This document shows positions 32,420 through 43,480 of a stretch of 64,000 nucleotides of DNA, one piece after another (the stretch's first letter is position 1; the number at the start of each line of letters is the position of its first letter). The translations under genes and the position numbers were made by a program. The stretch lies in the NCBI GenBank assembly GCA_036346395.1, contig CM070604.1, positions 47,457,662-47,521,661 on the forward strand, written 5' to 3'. The notes under the pieces are model-generated. The model saw nothing but the letters and a program-made list of their open reading frames with translations. It did not search any database and was not told the DNA's origin. The stretch is from Hsuehochloa calcarea. Taxonomy: Eukaryota; Streptophyta; Magnoliopsida; Poales; Poaceae.

Positions 32420-32920
32420 TTACTTTACCATCTTGCGATACCTTGTACACCACATCATACGCCTTAAGGCGGTCTTTGGTTTGGCACGGTATGAGAGATA
32501 ATAAACTTGCGTGGCTGTTGGGCCACAATGTACACGTCGTCTCCTAGCAAGGCGGATGACTTTAGAACCGACTAACTTAAGCTCGAGGGTCTTTATCACT
32601 TCTTTGGGATCAAACCAATGGCATTTGAATATGACAGACGAAGAGGTACACAACCGAAACTTGAGTTTGTATATTTCTTCAATTATTCCATAGTAGTCCA
32701 ACCCATACATGCTGGCGTGAAAACACCGGTATTTGTGGTCATCTCCTCATATGTTTTCATTGCCTTGTTCTTACACTTCCTCTGAGGACACGGGCATGTC
32801 GCCGTCCATTTGCAAATGCCTTCGTCATGAAATCATTGGCCTTCTCAATCCATTCATTTGTGTATTGACCCTCTTACGATAGCAGTGTACATCCACCGAC
32901 GGTCATCCATCCTAACATAT
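32420..32920 (-). pseudogene. TNP2-type transposase remnant: N-terminal domain joined to C-terminal DUF4216-like region
   Basis: Read right to left. Near 32,905 the frame begins RMDDRRWMYTA, then after small frameshifts TNEWIEKANDFMTKAFANG and CPCPQRKCKNKA: the transposase-associated domain at the start of CACTA TNP2 proteins, with its CPC..C cluster. Within about 100 bp comes YGLDYYGIIEEIYKLKF...IFKCHWFDP...HCGPTATQVYYLSYRAK, the DUF4216-type region from the far C-terminal part. In full TNP2 several hundred residues, including the DDE catalytic domain, lie between them; here they are absent. Not a working transposase. Elsewhere in the element, 31,754-32,083 on the same strand is open but unrecognised. 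Confidence 0.75.
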
Positions 32921-32929
32921 AGGCGATAT

Positions 32930-34740
32930 TGCGATTTAGAGCAATAGAGTAGTAGTGCAAGGTGAGAGATAACTTGAGTACGCATGAGGTGGACATGCTC
33001 AATTTTTGTGACTTTGTGGCAAGAAAGAAACTATTTTATACTTGTTGCCTATCGACCCCATAGCAAATTATACAGGTATGATTTGAGGTGAGAAAACAAA
33101 TATCAAGATAATATGTTCATCTCGGGTGAAGCATTAGTTAGAAGGAAACAAATTTTGAAGGTTATTCTGAGCACAATCTGATGAGTTATTACTTTTGTTT
33201 ACGTAGGGGTATAACCTGAATTTGTTGATTTGTTATACTTTTGGAAGCTTCATTGCATTTGAAGAAGCATGCTTGATGCTAACTAGGGCCTTTTTTGTAG
33301 TATGCTTAATAACTTTGCATTATTAGAGTTTAGAAATTGAAGAAATTATAAGGTATGTCGTTTACTCAAACAATGTATGCCCAATTTGGAAGAGTATTCA
33401 CATAGCTTCATGATTGCCAACTTTATGTCATACTAACATGCGGCAAGAGTTGCTAGCATGAGTTTCTTGTTTAAGTGCCATACATTTGTTGTGTTGATTT
33501 CAATCATGTGCCACATCAACTCCTCGCCGACTTTTAATCAAATTAGATCCTTTCCAATCACGGTGTTGAATACTTTCAAATTTGTTCATTCTATACATTG
33601 ATTTAATCTTGAACATGCTTAACATTAGTTGTTTGAAATAGTGCGGGCCTTGGACTATGTTTTATGTTAGATAGAAATCAAGGATGCCTAAGAAATGATT
33701 TAATAATGATCCTAAGCGTGATACGCTCTTGCTACATTGCAATGATGTTTGATATATAGCAATACAAATGCAGTTTCGTTTGTTTGACCATTATTATGTT
33801 AATGTACCATGGAAATTTTTGCCATGCATAATTCATGTTTGATTTAAACAATACAAAGATGTTGACGGATGTTTTCTTTTATCTTTTAGACTAAATAGAT
33901 CACATTATTGGTCGCATTTACGTAACATGGACATATGAACATATTCTTGATCAAAGATATAACGCGTCGCATAATGTAATTGATGTCAATGTTATTTATT
34001 GTTTTGAGTTTTCATTTTGTGCAATATTTTTCTATCCGCCTTGATTAATGAACATCTTGAATACTTGCGAGGTTCGTGATGAGATGAGAGCGGTTGTTGC
34101 AAGAAACCTAGAGGAAGGGAATCAAATTGCATGCGAGGACAATCTATCTAAGGTGAATTAAGCTAAAGTCCTAAAGTGCATTTGATTTCCTCATGTTCAT
34201 TCTTCCATGTGTTTTGATCAATTTCATTTTGTGGAGTCCGCTAATCATCTCATTTGAGGCTAATGATAGTGTTCAAACCTTTGAATTACAAAGGAATATA
34301 ATTGTGAAACACACGTGTTATGTTATTCATTAACTCGGGGTTTCAAGTTTAATAAGTACAATTTATCACTAAGAGAGAATATGCATCCATCCATATTTTT
34401 CATGAAGCAATTATATCTTAGCTTCACTAAAATATGATGATATTGTACTAATCTATGTCTCAAATGATCGAGATAGCGTTATTGGGTGAATTAAGTACAT
34501 TGACTTATCTTAAGAGGTTGTGGATTGTTAAGCGACCAAACAAGACCTATTGATGATTAAGAACCAATCTAAATATAATGAAATCTTCTTTTGCTAAGAC
34601 TTGATGTTCAATCAACCACTAAAGTTTTAAACCTATATGATAAAACATGCATTGACTAGTGATGTCGTTTACAGTCTTTAAAACATATTTACTTTTTTTG
34701 CATGATGTATTCAACATAGTGAAAATTAAGAGGTGAAAAA
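32930..34740. other. AT-rich interior of CACTA element 2
   Basis: About 1.8 kb without an ORF or repeat I can support. Confidence 0.5.
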
Positions 34741-34759
34741 TATCGGTGACACTTCATCG

Positions 34760-35010
34760 ATGTTCCAAACCCGAATAGCGGGCGTGGGGTGGCGGTGTGG
34801 GGACCGCCCGTGGCGGCGGTGGTGGAGGAGGCGGCGGCGGCGGTGGGCGCCCGGCAATGCGGGAGGCGGCGACGGCGTGGGGAGGCGAGCGGCAGCGGTG
34901 AAAGGCGCCGGCGCCAGCGACGGCCGGCGGCGGCCGGCGGCGTGGAAGCCTTGCGTCTTGCGCGGCGGCGCTGCGAGGCGCGCGCAAGTCCTCCTGATAT
35001 CTGGCATACT
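34760..35010. other. Isolated GC-rich (GGC)n segment inside CACTA element 2
   Basis: Sharp change to GGC/GGCG-rich sequence within AT-rich DNA. Open frames exist on both strands but are low-complexity Arg/Gly or Pro/Ala. It could be a captured 5' exon of a GC-rich grass gene; I do not recognise the source. The line ctggcatacttaatataa at its right edge resembles the sequence next to the ERF stop codon (cctgatacttaatataa at 35,737). Confidence 0.4.
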
Positions 35011-35744
35011 TAATATAAACCTTTACCGAGTCGATAAACGTATCCATCATTTCATGCAAAACTAAAAGAAAAAATGCCAATTTAATCATAAAATTCACCA
35101 AACTTTCACTGAACTATTTCATGTCATCTATTTACTATCTAAAAATTCCAAGTTCAAATCATAATGTTGAATTTCACTGGTAAATATACTTCAAGCGTTA
35201 TGAAAATTTTTCTATAATATAGATGTATGCTTCAATGTTAATTCTTCCAATCTAAGTGATTTATCGAGTTCGATTTTAATTATTACAATTAAATTTACGA
35301 TATGTACCTAATTTTCATAAAGAATGAAAATTTTGTGAAATATAGTAAATAAATCGAAATAAACACCATATTTTGGAATGGAGTACTAAATATCATATGT
35401 GGATAGAGGAAAAGAATGAAGGGAAAAACAAGAAATTTGGTTGAATTTTTCGAAAATACACTCGAAAGATAGTTTTACTGTTGTGAACTTACACTAAACA
35501 TTTATGTTTACACCACTCGATAAACATGCCATAGTCATCTAGGTGACGTGGCACCTCAATACTCCCTTCTAGAAATCAGTAGTTTTAACAGTGTCTTAAT
35601 TTACCGGTAAATCGATCTACTACCGGTGTTTATGTTTTCAGTGTTGGCACTCGGTAAATAAGTTTTTCCGAGTGCCCCGACTTTTGACACTCGGTAATTG
35701 TCGGGGCACTCGGTAACTACACAGTGTCCGGTAGTGCCTGATAC

Positions 35745-36401
35745 TTAATATAAGTTCGAGTCTCTGGCATGAAAACTCCAAAGACTAGTACTTGCACCAT
35801 AGTCATTTTCCTCCTCCGCAGCATCCGGCGTCACTGTTGCCGGCGGTATCAGTAAGAACCCGTACGCGTTGCTCCCAAACCCGATCGGCGAGAACAGCGG
35901 CGGGGGGTTCGCCATCATGGGCGACCAGTCGATGCTCCCGTCCGCCTGCACCGGCGCCACCACCTCGTTCCCCACGTCCACATCACGCACCACAAGCCCC
36001 TGCTGGGACGCCCACGCCGCAGTGGCGTTCGTGCTCGAGTCCACGTTCATCAGCACCGTGGGGTCGACGGCCGCTTCGTGTGCCGTCACCCGGTTGGCGT
36101 GCGACAGCGCGGCGGCCTGCACCACCCGCGGGTCGCAGGTGCGGCAGCGGACGCTCGGCGGCGAGTTTGGGAAGTTGATGCCACCCTCGGCGCCCGGGCC
36201 TCGGAGGCAGACGAAGGCCGCGTCGAACGCGCGCGCCGCCTTCTCGGGGGTGTCGTAGGAGCCGAGCCATACCCGCTCGCGGCTGTTGGGGAGCCTGATC
36301 TCCGACACCCACTTGCCCCAGTTGCGTAGCCGCACGCCCTTGTACTTCTTCTGCGTCGGCGTCTCCTCGCTCGCTGCCGGCGGCTGCGGGGACGACGACA
36401 T
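35745..36401 (-). CDS. AP2/ERF transcription factor, ERF017/ERF018-like (DREB group II)
   Basis: Single-exon gene of 218 residues; nuclear transcriptional regulator that binds DNA through one AP2 domain. The domain covers about residues 19-79: KKYKGVRLRNWGKWVSEIRLPN, then RERVWLGSYDTPEKAARAFDA, FVCLRG and INFP. All core residues (YKGVR, WGKWVSEIR, WLG, AARAFD) are present. V at AP2 position 14 points to the DREB side; the nearest text I know is the ERF017/ERF018 group (stress and hormone responsive). A conserved patch, CRTCDPRVVQAAALSHAN, follows, then a low-complexity acidic part with DGSIDWSPM. Start context is ACCATGTC. Strong GC content contrasts with its surroundings. The stop TAA (35,745-35,747) is only 8 bp from the end of CACTA element 2, so the native 3' UTR has been displaced. 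No other complete host gene lies in the window. Confidence 0.93.
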   Translation of the reverse strand: MSSSPQPPAASEETPTQKKYKGVRLRNWGKWVSEIRLPNSRERVWLGSYDTPEKAARAFDAAFVCLRGPGAEGGINFPNSPPSVRCRTCDPRVVQAAALSHANRVTAHEAAVDPTVLMNVDSSTNATAAWASQQGLVVRDVDVGNEVVAPVQADGSIDWSPMMANPPPLFSPIGFGSNAYGFLLIPPATVTPDAAEEENDYGASTSLWSFHARDSNLY

Positions 36402-36536
36402 GGTAGCTAGCTAGCTTCTTTCCGCAAGATCAGGTACTAGGGCAAGTAAGTGAGGCTGCGCGCGCGCGAGCAACCAGCAGCCAACTCGAGGCCTTGAGCT
36501 AGTAGTGTATGATATGGTGAGTTCGTGACCTCGTGT

Positions 36537-36567
36537 AAGTGCATGGTCTATATATATCCATGCACTT
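36537..36567 (-). promoter_or_regulatory. TATA box within a 10-bp inverted repeat, ERF promoter
   Basis: TATATATAGA on the minus strand, about 150 bp before the ERF start codon. It is enclosed by perfect 10-bp arms aagtgcatgg (36,537-36,546) and ccatgcactt (36,558-36,567). Each arm contains CATGCA, the RY core, pointing toward each other across the TATA. A (CG)n run lies in the leader near 36,456-36,468. Confidence 0.65.
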
Positions 36568-38014
36568 ATCTATAGTTGACGATTTTTTTATAATTTTTTT
36601 TAAAAACTTTTACAAGAACCTTTTGTGATATATGTACTATCTATCTATGCATATCAGAAAAAGAAAAAATACTAGAAATTCTCACCTTAATTGGAGAAAA
36701 AAACATTATAATCATTTATTCATGTAATATACGGTGTAGATTAGTTATGAAAATTAGTATGGCTTACACTTAAAGCTAAATTGGGGTGAAAAAGGTTAAT
36801 GCTTTTATGTCTCCTGGCCATCTACGTCACGGACTCTCCGTGTCAAACCCCGGTCTCCGTGTCTTGTCCATGCGGAGTTGGCTTGTTTTCACAAAAGCAC
36901 TCATTTTAACCGAACATCTCGAGGTTGAACCGCAGCAGTAGAATTGAACCACATGCATGTCTTAATGGCACTATACGCCAAACTGACCTTTACTTTGACG
37001 CATGGATGGAGACAATTCTTTATCAAGGTACGCCCATCACCTCTTGCCGTGCTAACTAGTACAGGGACGGCAATTTTCCCACTGGCACAGCTTGACGGGG
37101 ACGGACCACCCTCCCGGCGGCCCCGCCACGCGCGAACTAGCCTGCACGAGATTAACGTGATTCACCAGAAAAAAGTTGTGGTTTACTACTTAAAAAAAGA
37201 ATTAACAATGTTTCGTCTTTCTTTATACGATATAAGCCGTTAGATCTATTTTTCTTCGTGGGATGTAAATCATTGGATCTCGTTCTTTCTCGAACCTCCT
37301 CTCCACTCCCCCTACACTCCAACTGCCCAAGCTGGTGCGCAACAACCCCAAAGATTCAATCGATCTTTCCAAGAATGGGTTGTCAGCGGATCACTTGCAT
37401 TGTAGGCTGAGCACGACGACAGTTGACGAGATATAATTTTTTTTAATCCGTAGCAAAGCACGGGCATTGAACTAGTACGGGGAAATACTCGAATGACCAT
37501 ATCGGTGGCTCTCCACCTTTGAGGCTTTGACAAAAATTGAAGATGCAAAATTCCATACGCTGCTCAGATTATCTGCAGTTTTCATACGCGATATGTCCAG
37601 GGCGGAGCCTTAAAATTTTGTGCAGCGAATGTTACGTACTAATCAGATTAACACACGTGATTTTTTTGGGCAGCATATTCAGTGAAAAATCTGTGAAAAA
37701 TCAAACTTACAAGTTTTCAAACATTCTAAACATTATGAGACGTAGTGGGAGATTATGTTCTGTATCTCTACGAAATTTCAAGATCAAACTCAAACATATT
37801 TGCTATTTACGAAAAAGATAAATGCAAATATGATTGAGTTTGATGTTATATTACAATTTTGAAAAGATATAAAAACACCCCTACATTTGTTTTTTTTTAG
37901 AATTTTTAGAAACTTCTACGTTTGGAATTTGTATTTTTCATGTGATATCGCTTCTTTGTAATGGTGGAGTTGTGGGTGTATGACTCTACCCATCAGGTTT
38001 CAAATTTTAGTATC
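36568..38014. other. Upstream intergenic region of the ERF gene
   Basis: No gene. AT-rich, with a possible transposon-end motif near 37,445-37,480 (ccgtagcaaagcacgggcat...actagt) that has a reverse-orientation counterpart at about 61,668. Confidence 0.5.
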
Positions 38015-41000
38015 TGTAACATCCCAAAACATGGTTTGTGTTTCAAACATATAAAAATAAGGAGAAATCAAAACTTTTGTTGCATCATATTGTTAATTTA
38101 ATTTTCTGAAAATTCTATCAATAGGATTTGTGATTTCAAAAACCTATTGCTTTATTTGGTAAGAAGCAAAACCCTTTGAAACTTTCAAATCAAATCTTGT
38201 GATCATCCTCTGGAATTATTTTTCCTAGGTTCTAGAACATCTGTATAGCTCCTCTGAAAAATTTCATAATTTTTTGATTTTAGTTGTTATTTTAAAAGGG
38301 CAAGTCAAACCAGTTAATCTTTGGTCAAACCCTAGGGATGAACACTAGAACATTTTAGTAGAAAAATTTACTTCTTGAAAAATTCTAAAAATATTTCAAA
38401 AGATAAATGAGTGAGTCAGGAAGCTTCCATAAAAAATTGAGAATTTTTCGAGCTAATATTCTAGATCAACAAAATTCCTAATCTTATCAGCCTCACTTTT
38501 CCAAAAAATCAGCTTTTACTGTTGGGCCGACCGAGCCAATTTGGTTCGGCCGAACCCAACCAACTCAGCCGCACCGCTCGTTAGCCCTTCACCTAGATCC
38601 GTCCGATTTGGAGACAACGGCCTGGATTGAGTGGCCGATCGGACCGGCCGATCGCCCCATTCACTTGGACCGTCCGATTTGGAGACAACGACCTGGATTG
38701 AGTGGCCGATCGGATCGACCGATCGCCCCATTCTCTTGAGCCGTCCGATCCCGATCGAACGCTCCCGAGCAGCGGCCATCTTACCGTTTCGTCGTCTCGC
38801 TGCACTGGGCTCGGGTTGTCAGCTCCTTCGTCCACCTACCGTCGCGTCGCGCAAGAGCTGAGCTCCACGCGGCGTCTCTGCTCTACTGCGCTCCGTCCAC
38901 GCCGTTACACCACCGCCCTTTTCGACCGACCAGAGAGCATCGCCCACTCACGCTGCCTTCTCCTCCGTCCTCGCTCCTACTCAAAACTGACCCTATGCCC
39001 CGCTCTCAGCTCACTTCTCTCAGTGGCCGAGGAGAGGGGAGCTCGCGTGTGCGCATACCTCAGGTAAGGACCATGCCACCTCATCCCTCGGCTCTCATCT
39101 TCCATGGCCTCCCCATTTTCGCTCATTGGAGCTCTTACCTTTGCTTGTAGGGTCCAGGGCAAGCTCGTGCTCTCACTGCCTCCAGAGCGCGCCCGCGACT
39201 ACTCCTTCGGCCATTATCGACTCTGGTGAAATTCTCCCTTGATCAATTGCGTCACCTTGTGTGCTTTAGGCCACTGATCAGAACCCCTCAACTTATTTTG
39301 CTAATGCACGACATGACTTCGTTGATTTGAAGAAATCTCATTTTCGGCCACCAGACTGCCCCCTTTCGTCTCCCACCTTGGTCCGGTGAGTAGTGTGTCG
39401 ATTCACTGCTCTTCTAGCATCCTCATGCGATGGTTATGCTAATCCGACCAATCGGTTGTCACCATTTTGCTCCAGTTGTGCTCCCCACGTTGAAGCTTCC
39501 CGCCGCCGTGGACCATCATCGACGACAAGTTACTTCAGCAACTTCCGACCTTCCCCCGGTACTCAGGTAGTCTCCCAGTAATCCTTAAAAGCTCAGGCAC
39601 CCGCTGTCTTAAACGCTGCGGAGCTCTATCGCGGAATGCACAGGTGCCGTATAAGGATCGCCGCTCCCCTCCAGCGCGTCGCCTCTACAGGCCACTAGAG
39701 AGGCTGCGAGTACCACCCTTAGGTGCACAAAAGTATTGCGCACCATCCCTGCCCTTGGCCGGCTCCGCCGCAGTGCGTGGCGCCGGTGAGCCACCGAGCA
39801 AGGACGCAGTCGCGTTGTCAGACGCCCCGGCACACTGTAGCCACGTAGTTAGTCGTTAAGCGCGTAATTAGAATTTAATCGGTAGTTACTGTGTATAATG
39901 GCCGGTCTTTAGAATAAACGGTCTATTACTCGTGGGACCATGCACAGCAACCAGGAGGTTTAGGCCGAGGCTAACAGGTGGGCCTGGCCACTTAACCGCA
40001 CCTCCACTGTGCCGTGAGCCGGGCGTGAACTAGTGGTCTTAGCTCTGTGCTGTGAACCTAGTCGCTGTCAGGCGGGCCTCACTTGTCAGCCGGGAAAAAT
40101 AAATCCCCGGGGGTAAATAAGAAATGGCGCTGTGGCTGGCCCCACTGGTCAGTGGCAGTGGCTAGGTAACGCCTCGGTAGGAAAAGTTTTCAGCGATTAA
40201 GGAAAAATTCGAATGTGTTTATTTATGAACTGAAAAATAGAATTAACTTTAAAAATGCATAACTAATTCATCTTAACTTCAAAATCAGTGAAACCGCTTT
40301 TGTTATTTTTCATCTTTAATTAGCTTTATTATAAAATATGTTAAAACCTTGTCTGTGTCGCAGAAAACATATTTTGTGGAGGTTGCTTCAAAAAGGAATT
40401 ATTAACACATCATAAATTATTTTTAACTTTGAAAATTCATAACAAATTCATAAAAACCCCAAATGAGATGAACCAAATTATTTTGGTCATGAAATAATTT
40501 TCTCTACCCATTTTTGTAATCCTCATGTCCACCTCTACTCCAGAAAATTTTGCGAAAGTTTTAGATGAGGTGAAAAGTGGCAGATTATAATTATATTGGA
40601 TTTTTCTGAAAACTGATTTTCAAACGGCCATAACTTCTGCATAGAACATCCAAATGAATTTATTCTTGTTGCTAAATTCATCTAAAATCATGATGTTCAT
40701 TCTGTAAACTTTTCATCATTTTTGGATGACTTTGTATTTTGGGGTCTTTTCGGTATTATTCGTTCTTATTGTGCTTTCGACTTCTTTCGCTAGGTTTCGA
40801 CGACCCTATTGTATTTGAGAGCGATCCTCTGCAGCAAGATAGTAATCCTCAACAAGGCAAGCAGTTTGATCATGTTAATCCCAGTATTTTTCAAGTTAAT
40901 ATATTGATTTCAACTTGTATGTATGCATCACTATTTTGTTGTTAAACTATGGTTTGATTAGTTGATCCTATAGTTGCATACTCGGTAGGTAAATTATTAT

Positions 41001-42032
41001 TCCTCTACTACCTGAGCCTATGTTATTTGCTGTGATTGGAGTTCGTTGGATGAGCTCCTGCCACTTAGTAGATTTCGGGTTAATATTGCTTAGACATGCT
41101 TAGCTATCGGTAGTTTTGGGCGGTCATCGACTTAGTCGATGATCTTGATCACATAAATTTTATTATTACTCCATTATGTCCAGCACTTTGTGCTTTGTTA
41201 ATTCTGTAAAGTCAAAAACTGAAAATAAAACTGTTTCGACTTGGGCACAATGGATGTTGGTGTGATCTGTTGGGTGTGAATGGAATGGTGCCTAAGTCCC
41301 CCAAGGACCGAGTTACTTGTGTCACTAAGCCAAGTGCTTTTGCGTGCTAACCACACGAGAGGGATATGAGACCTCTCTTGACTTAGTACTTTGGTGTGTG
41401 TTAGCTCCGAGTCGCAGGAGGTGGGTTGTGTGTGTGTTGTGTGAAAAAGGATCTGTATTATTGTGCTGGGTGTGCGGTGGTGGAGTTCCGGGTAGGTTCT
41501 CCACCTTGAGAGGCATCGCAGTTGTCCAAGGCTTTGCCCGTGAGGGGTAGTTGATGAGGCTTTCGATGATTCCGACACAACGTATGTGTTTCTATCCATA
41601 CGGACGACTCGTAGTTAATACATAATATTGGAAATGTCTCGTAGAACTTAGCTGTGCCGCATACCTATGGAAGTGTGCTAAATCATGCGGCAAAAAGGCG
41701 GTCTGGCGTGTGGGTACATTGGTACACCCCTGCAAGGTTAAAACTATTCGAATAGCCTAGTCCTAGGTTATGGACATGCTTGGTAAGGTCGTGCAAGAAC
41801 TAGACTACAACTTTCAATTAAAACTTGACATGGGTGGTATGAATGGGTAATTCATGCTATTGTTTTCGTGACTATTGGGTTAGTCACTTCCAAGATGTTG
41901 TTGTCATCTTTTTATTGTGATATTGTTGTTATTTGCTGTTATTTGAACAATAAAAACAGATTGTAACTTGCTTTTAAATGTACTACTTAATTGCAAATAA
42001 AGGCTGCTTGGGTGCTGAAAATGAAACATACA
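38015..42032 (+). repeat. Probable solo LTR of a gypsy-type retrotransposon (about 4.0 kb)
   Basis: Begins TGTAACATCCCAAAAC and ends AAACATACA, typical LTR ends. GTATC (38,010-38,014) and GTCTC (42,033-42,037) flank it, a 5-bp target duplication with one mismatch. No gag/pol is present on either side, so this would be a solo LTR. It contains CT-rich leader-like DNA around 38,780-39,560 and landmarks such as aaaactattcgaatagcc (about 41,748) that recur, on the opposite strand, in the LTR-like DNA at 62,790-64,000. No ORF inside looks real. Confidence 0.6.
38599..38750. repeat. 71-bp tandem repeat
   Basis: ccgtccgatttggagacaac begins at 38,599 and 38,670, and ccgtccgat again at 38,741: two full units and the start of a third, steps of exactly 71 bp. 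Units contain the palindromic string gatcggaccggccgatcg or a variant. Confidence 0.92.
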
Positions 42033-42617
42033 GTCTCCACTTAAATAAGCTTGCATGTAGCTATGTATAGGTATGTTACTCTAAAAGAAAAGGTGCACCC
42101 ACAACATAACATCCCAAAGAAACTAAAAATTACCGATATGGACAGATAAGTGAATGCATAGGTTACATAATTGAGTTGGTGCTTGTAAATAGTAGAAGAT
42201 AGATTAACATCACGAGGAAGAAGAATAAGAAAAGAACACTAACAGGCGCACTATCAGCATGCTTTGTTAGGTGGTGTCTTGGGGACCAATCATGAACGGA
42301 ATAGTTTGATTAATTACTAAGAATTATTACCATTAATCCCCTCCCCCGCGCGCTCCTGACAGATGTCCCCGACAACTACAAGAGGCCCAACATGCGACAT
42401 GCGTGGCCTAATTAGTTTGGTACGTACAGTGCTAACATATATTTCTGCAGGCATGTACGTGGGATCTAGTAGCGAATAGGCCGTACCTTGAGAACGCGTT
42501 TGCTTCTATCGGCTTCAGAAAGAGTTAGTTCGTCTGACTTTGCTTGGCCCGGTATAAATCACTGTAGCAGCGTGTGTTGTAGTTGAACCTCAACTCCCAT
42601 CTCTCAAGCTCTCACGT
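42033..42617. other. Unassigned stretch
   Basis: No gene or repeat I can support. Confidence 0.5.
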
Positions 42618-42950
42618 ATATATACAAATACACACGCATAAACATCCATGGCAGGAGGACCCACTTCAAACCAACTCGTTTATTCCATCCATGAGAGCAC
42701 CTATTTATTCATACAAGACTCCACGCGCGTACATATGCTAACAGAAGCTAATTAACACACTCCCCTAGCATATCGCCACTACACCAAATTGGCCTTTTTC
42801 TTCTTCTCAACGTGCATACACCATTTACACGTAGGCAGCCACGTACGTAGTGCATGTAACAAACACTAACTACTTGATCCACTTCTTGCTAACAATCTAA
42901 AGTGCTCTATCTCAAAACTAAGCTATCACCACACGTGCACCGGTAATTGC
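42618..42950. repeat. Duplicated segment S, copy 1
   Basis: Collinear with 44,596-44,930: ccaaaccaactcgtttattcca, gagagcacctattt, cgccactacacca and aacaaacactaactacttga occur in the same order. The LTR structure at 43,481-44,582 lies between the copies. Confidence 0.88.
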
Positions 42951-43466
42951 ATTAACTCAAATGAACTAAGTCAAGATTAATTTCTAACATTCTTTGATGC
43001 TTCAGCTCATTTGTGCCGATCACCAACACCTTTTGCCGCAGACTACAGCGGCTTTCTCTTGTTGCCACACGTAGTGGCTTTCTCCTCTGCACGACTCGCA
43101 GCGGCCTCGCACCACTGTTCGTGCACGTCTTCATCTTGCAGTGGCCTCACACCGTAGTTCATGGCCTCCATCACGAGTGAGAAATCATTGCGACCTCTCA
43201 CCGCCAATCGATGCCTCCTCCTCATGACTCTTGTGATCACCGTAAGCTTCACGCCGACTCATCATGTGACGATGGTCTTTGCCACCGCCATCGGCATCAC
43301 ACCGATTAATTCATCTCCTAATGACTTCACTCCGTCTTTCATGCCCATTCCCTAGCAGCTTCGGACCGCAAATCTTTGGCGTCCCATCACCGTAGCACCA
43401 TGCCGCCACTGGCCAACACCTTGCATGGACCCTCATTATTGCTCCTCCTTTCTCCATGATCCTCAA

Positions 43467-43478
43467 GCTCTGATACCA
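43467..43478 (-). other. PBS-like site left of the TRIM-like structure
   Basis: Minus-strand TGGTATCAGAGC, an exact initiator-Met tRNA type PBS, two bases outside the left LTR. It belongs to a further, incomplete internal domain to the left (about 42,960-43,466). Confidence 0.85.
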
Positions 43479-43480
43479 AT

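Larger units (their letters stand above)
29757..35736 (-). mobile_element. Degenerate CACTA (En/Spm) element 2
   Basis: The left end CTACCGGTGTC (29,757) and right end GTGTCCGGTAGTG (35,724-35,736) form a decayed inverted pair. Dense cactcggtaaa / tttaccgagtg words lie next to both ends (29,790-30,185; 35,640-35,725), as in CACTA subterminal regions. TNP2 fragments lie inside on the minus strand. No matching 3-bp target duplication is visible. An alternative is that the last 124 bp (from 35,613, where a left-type end CTACTACCGGTG occurs again) is a separate tiny deletion derivative. The interior is mostly AT-rich and non-coding. Confidence 0.65.

Noticed and set aside
35792..36329. ORFs opposite or out of frame with the ERF gene
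   Set aside because: Shadows of the GC-rich ERF reading frame; none has a recognisable domain.
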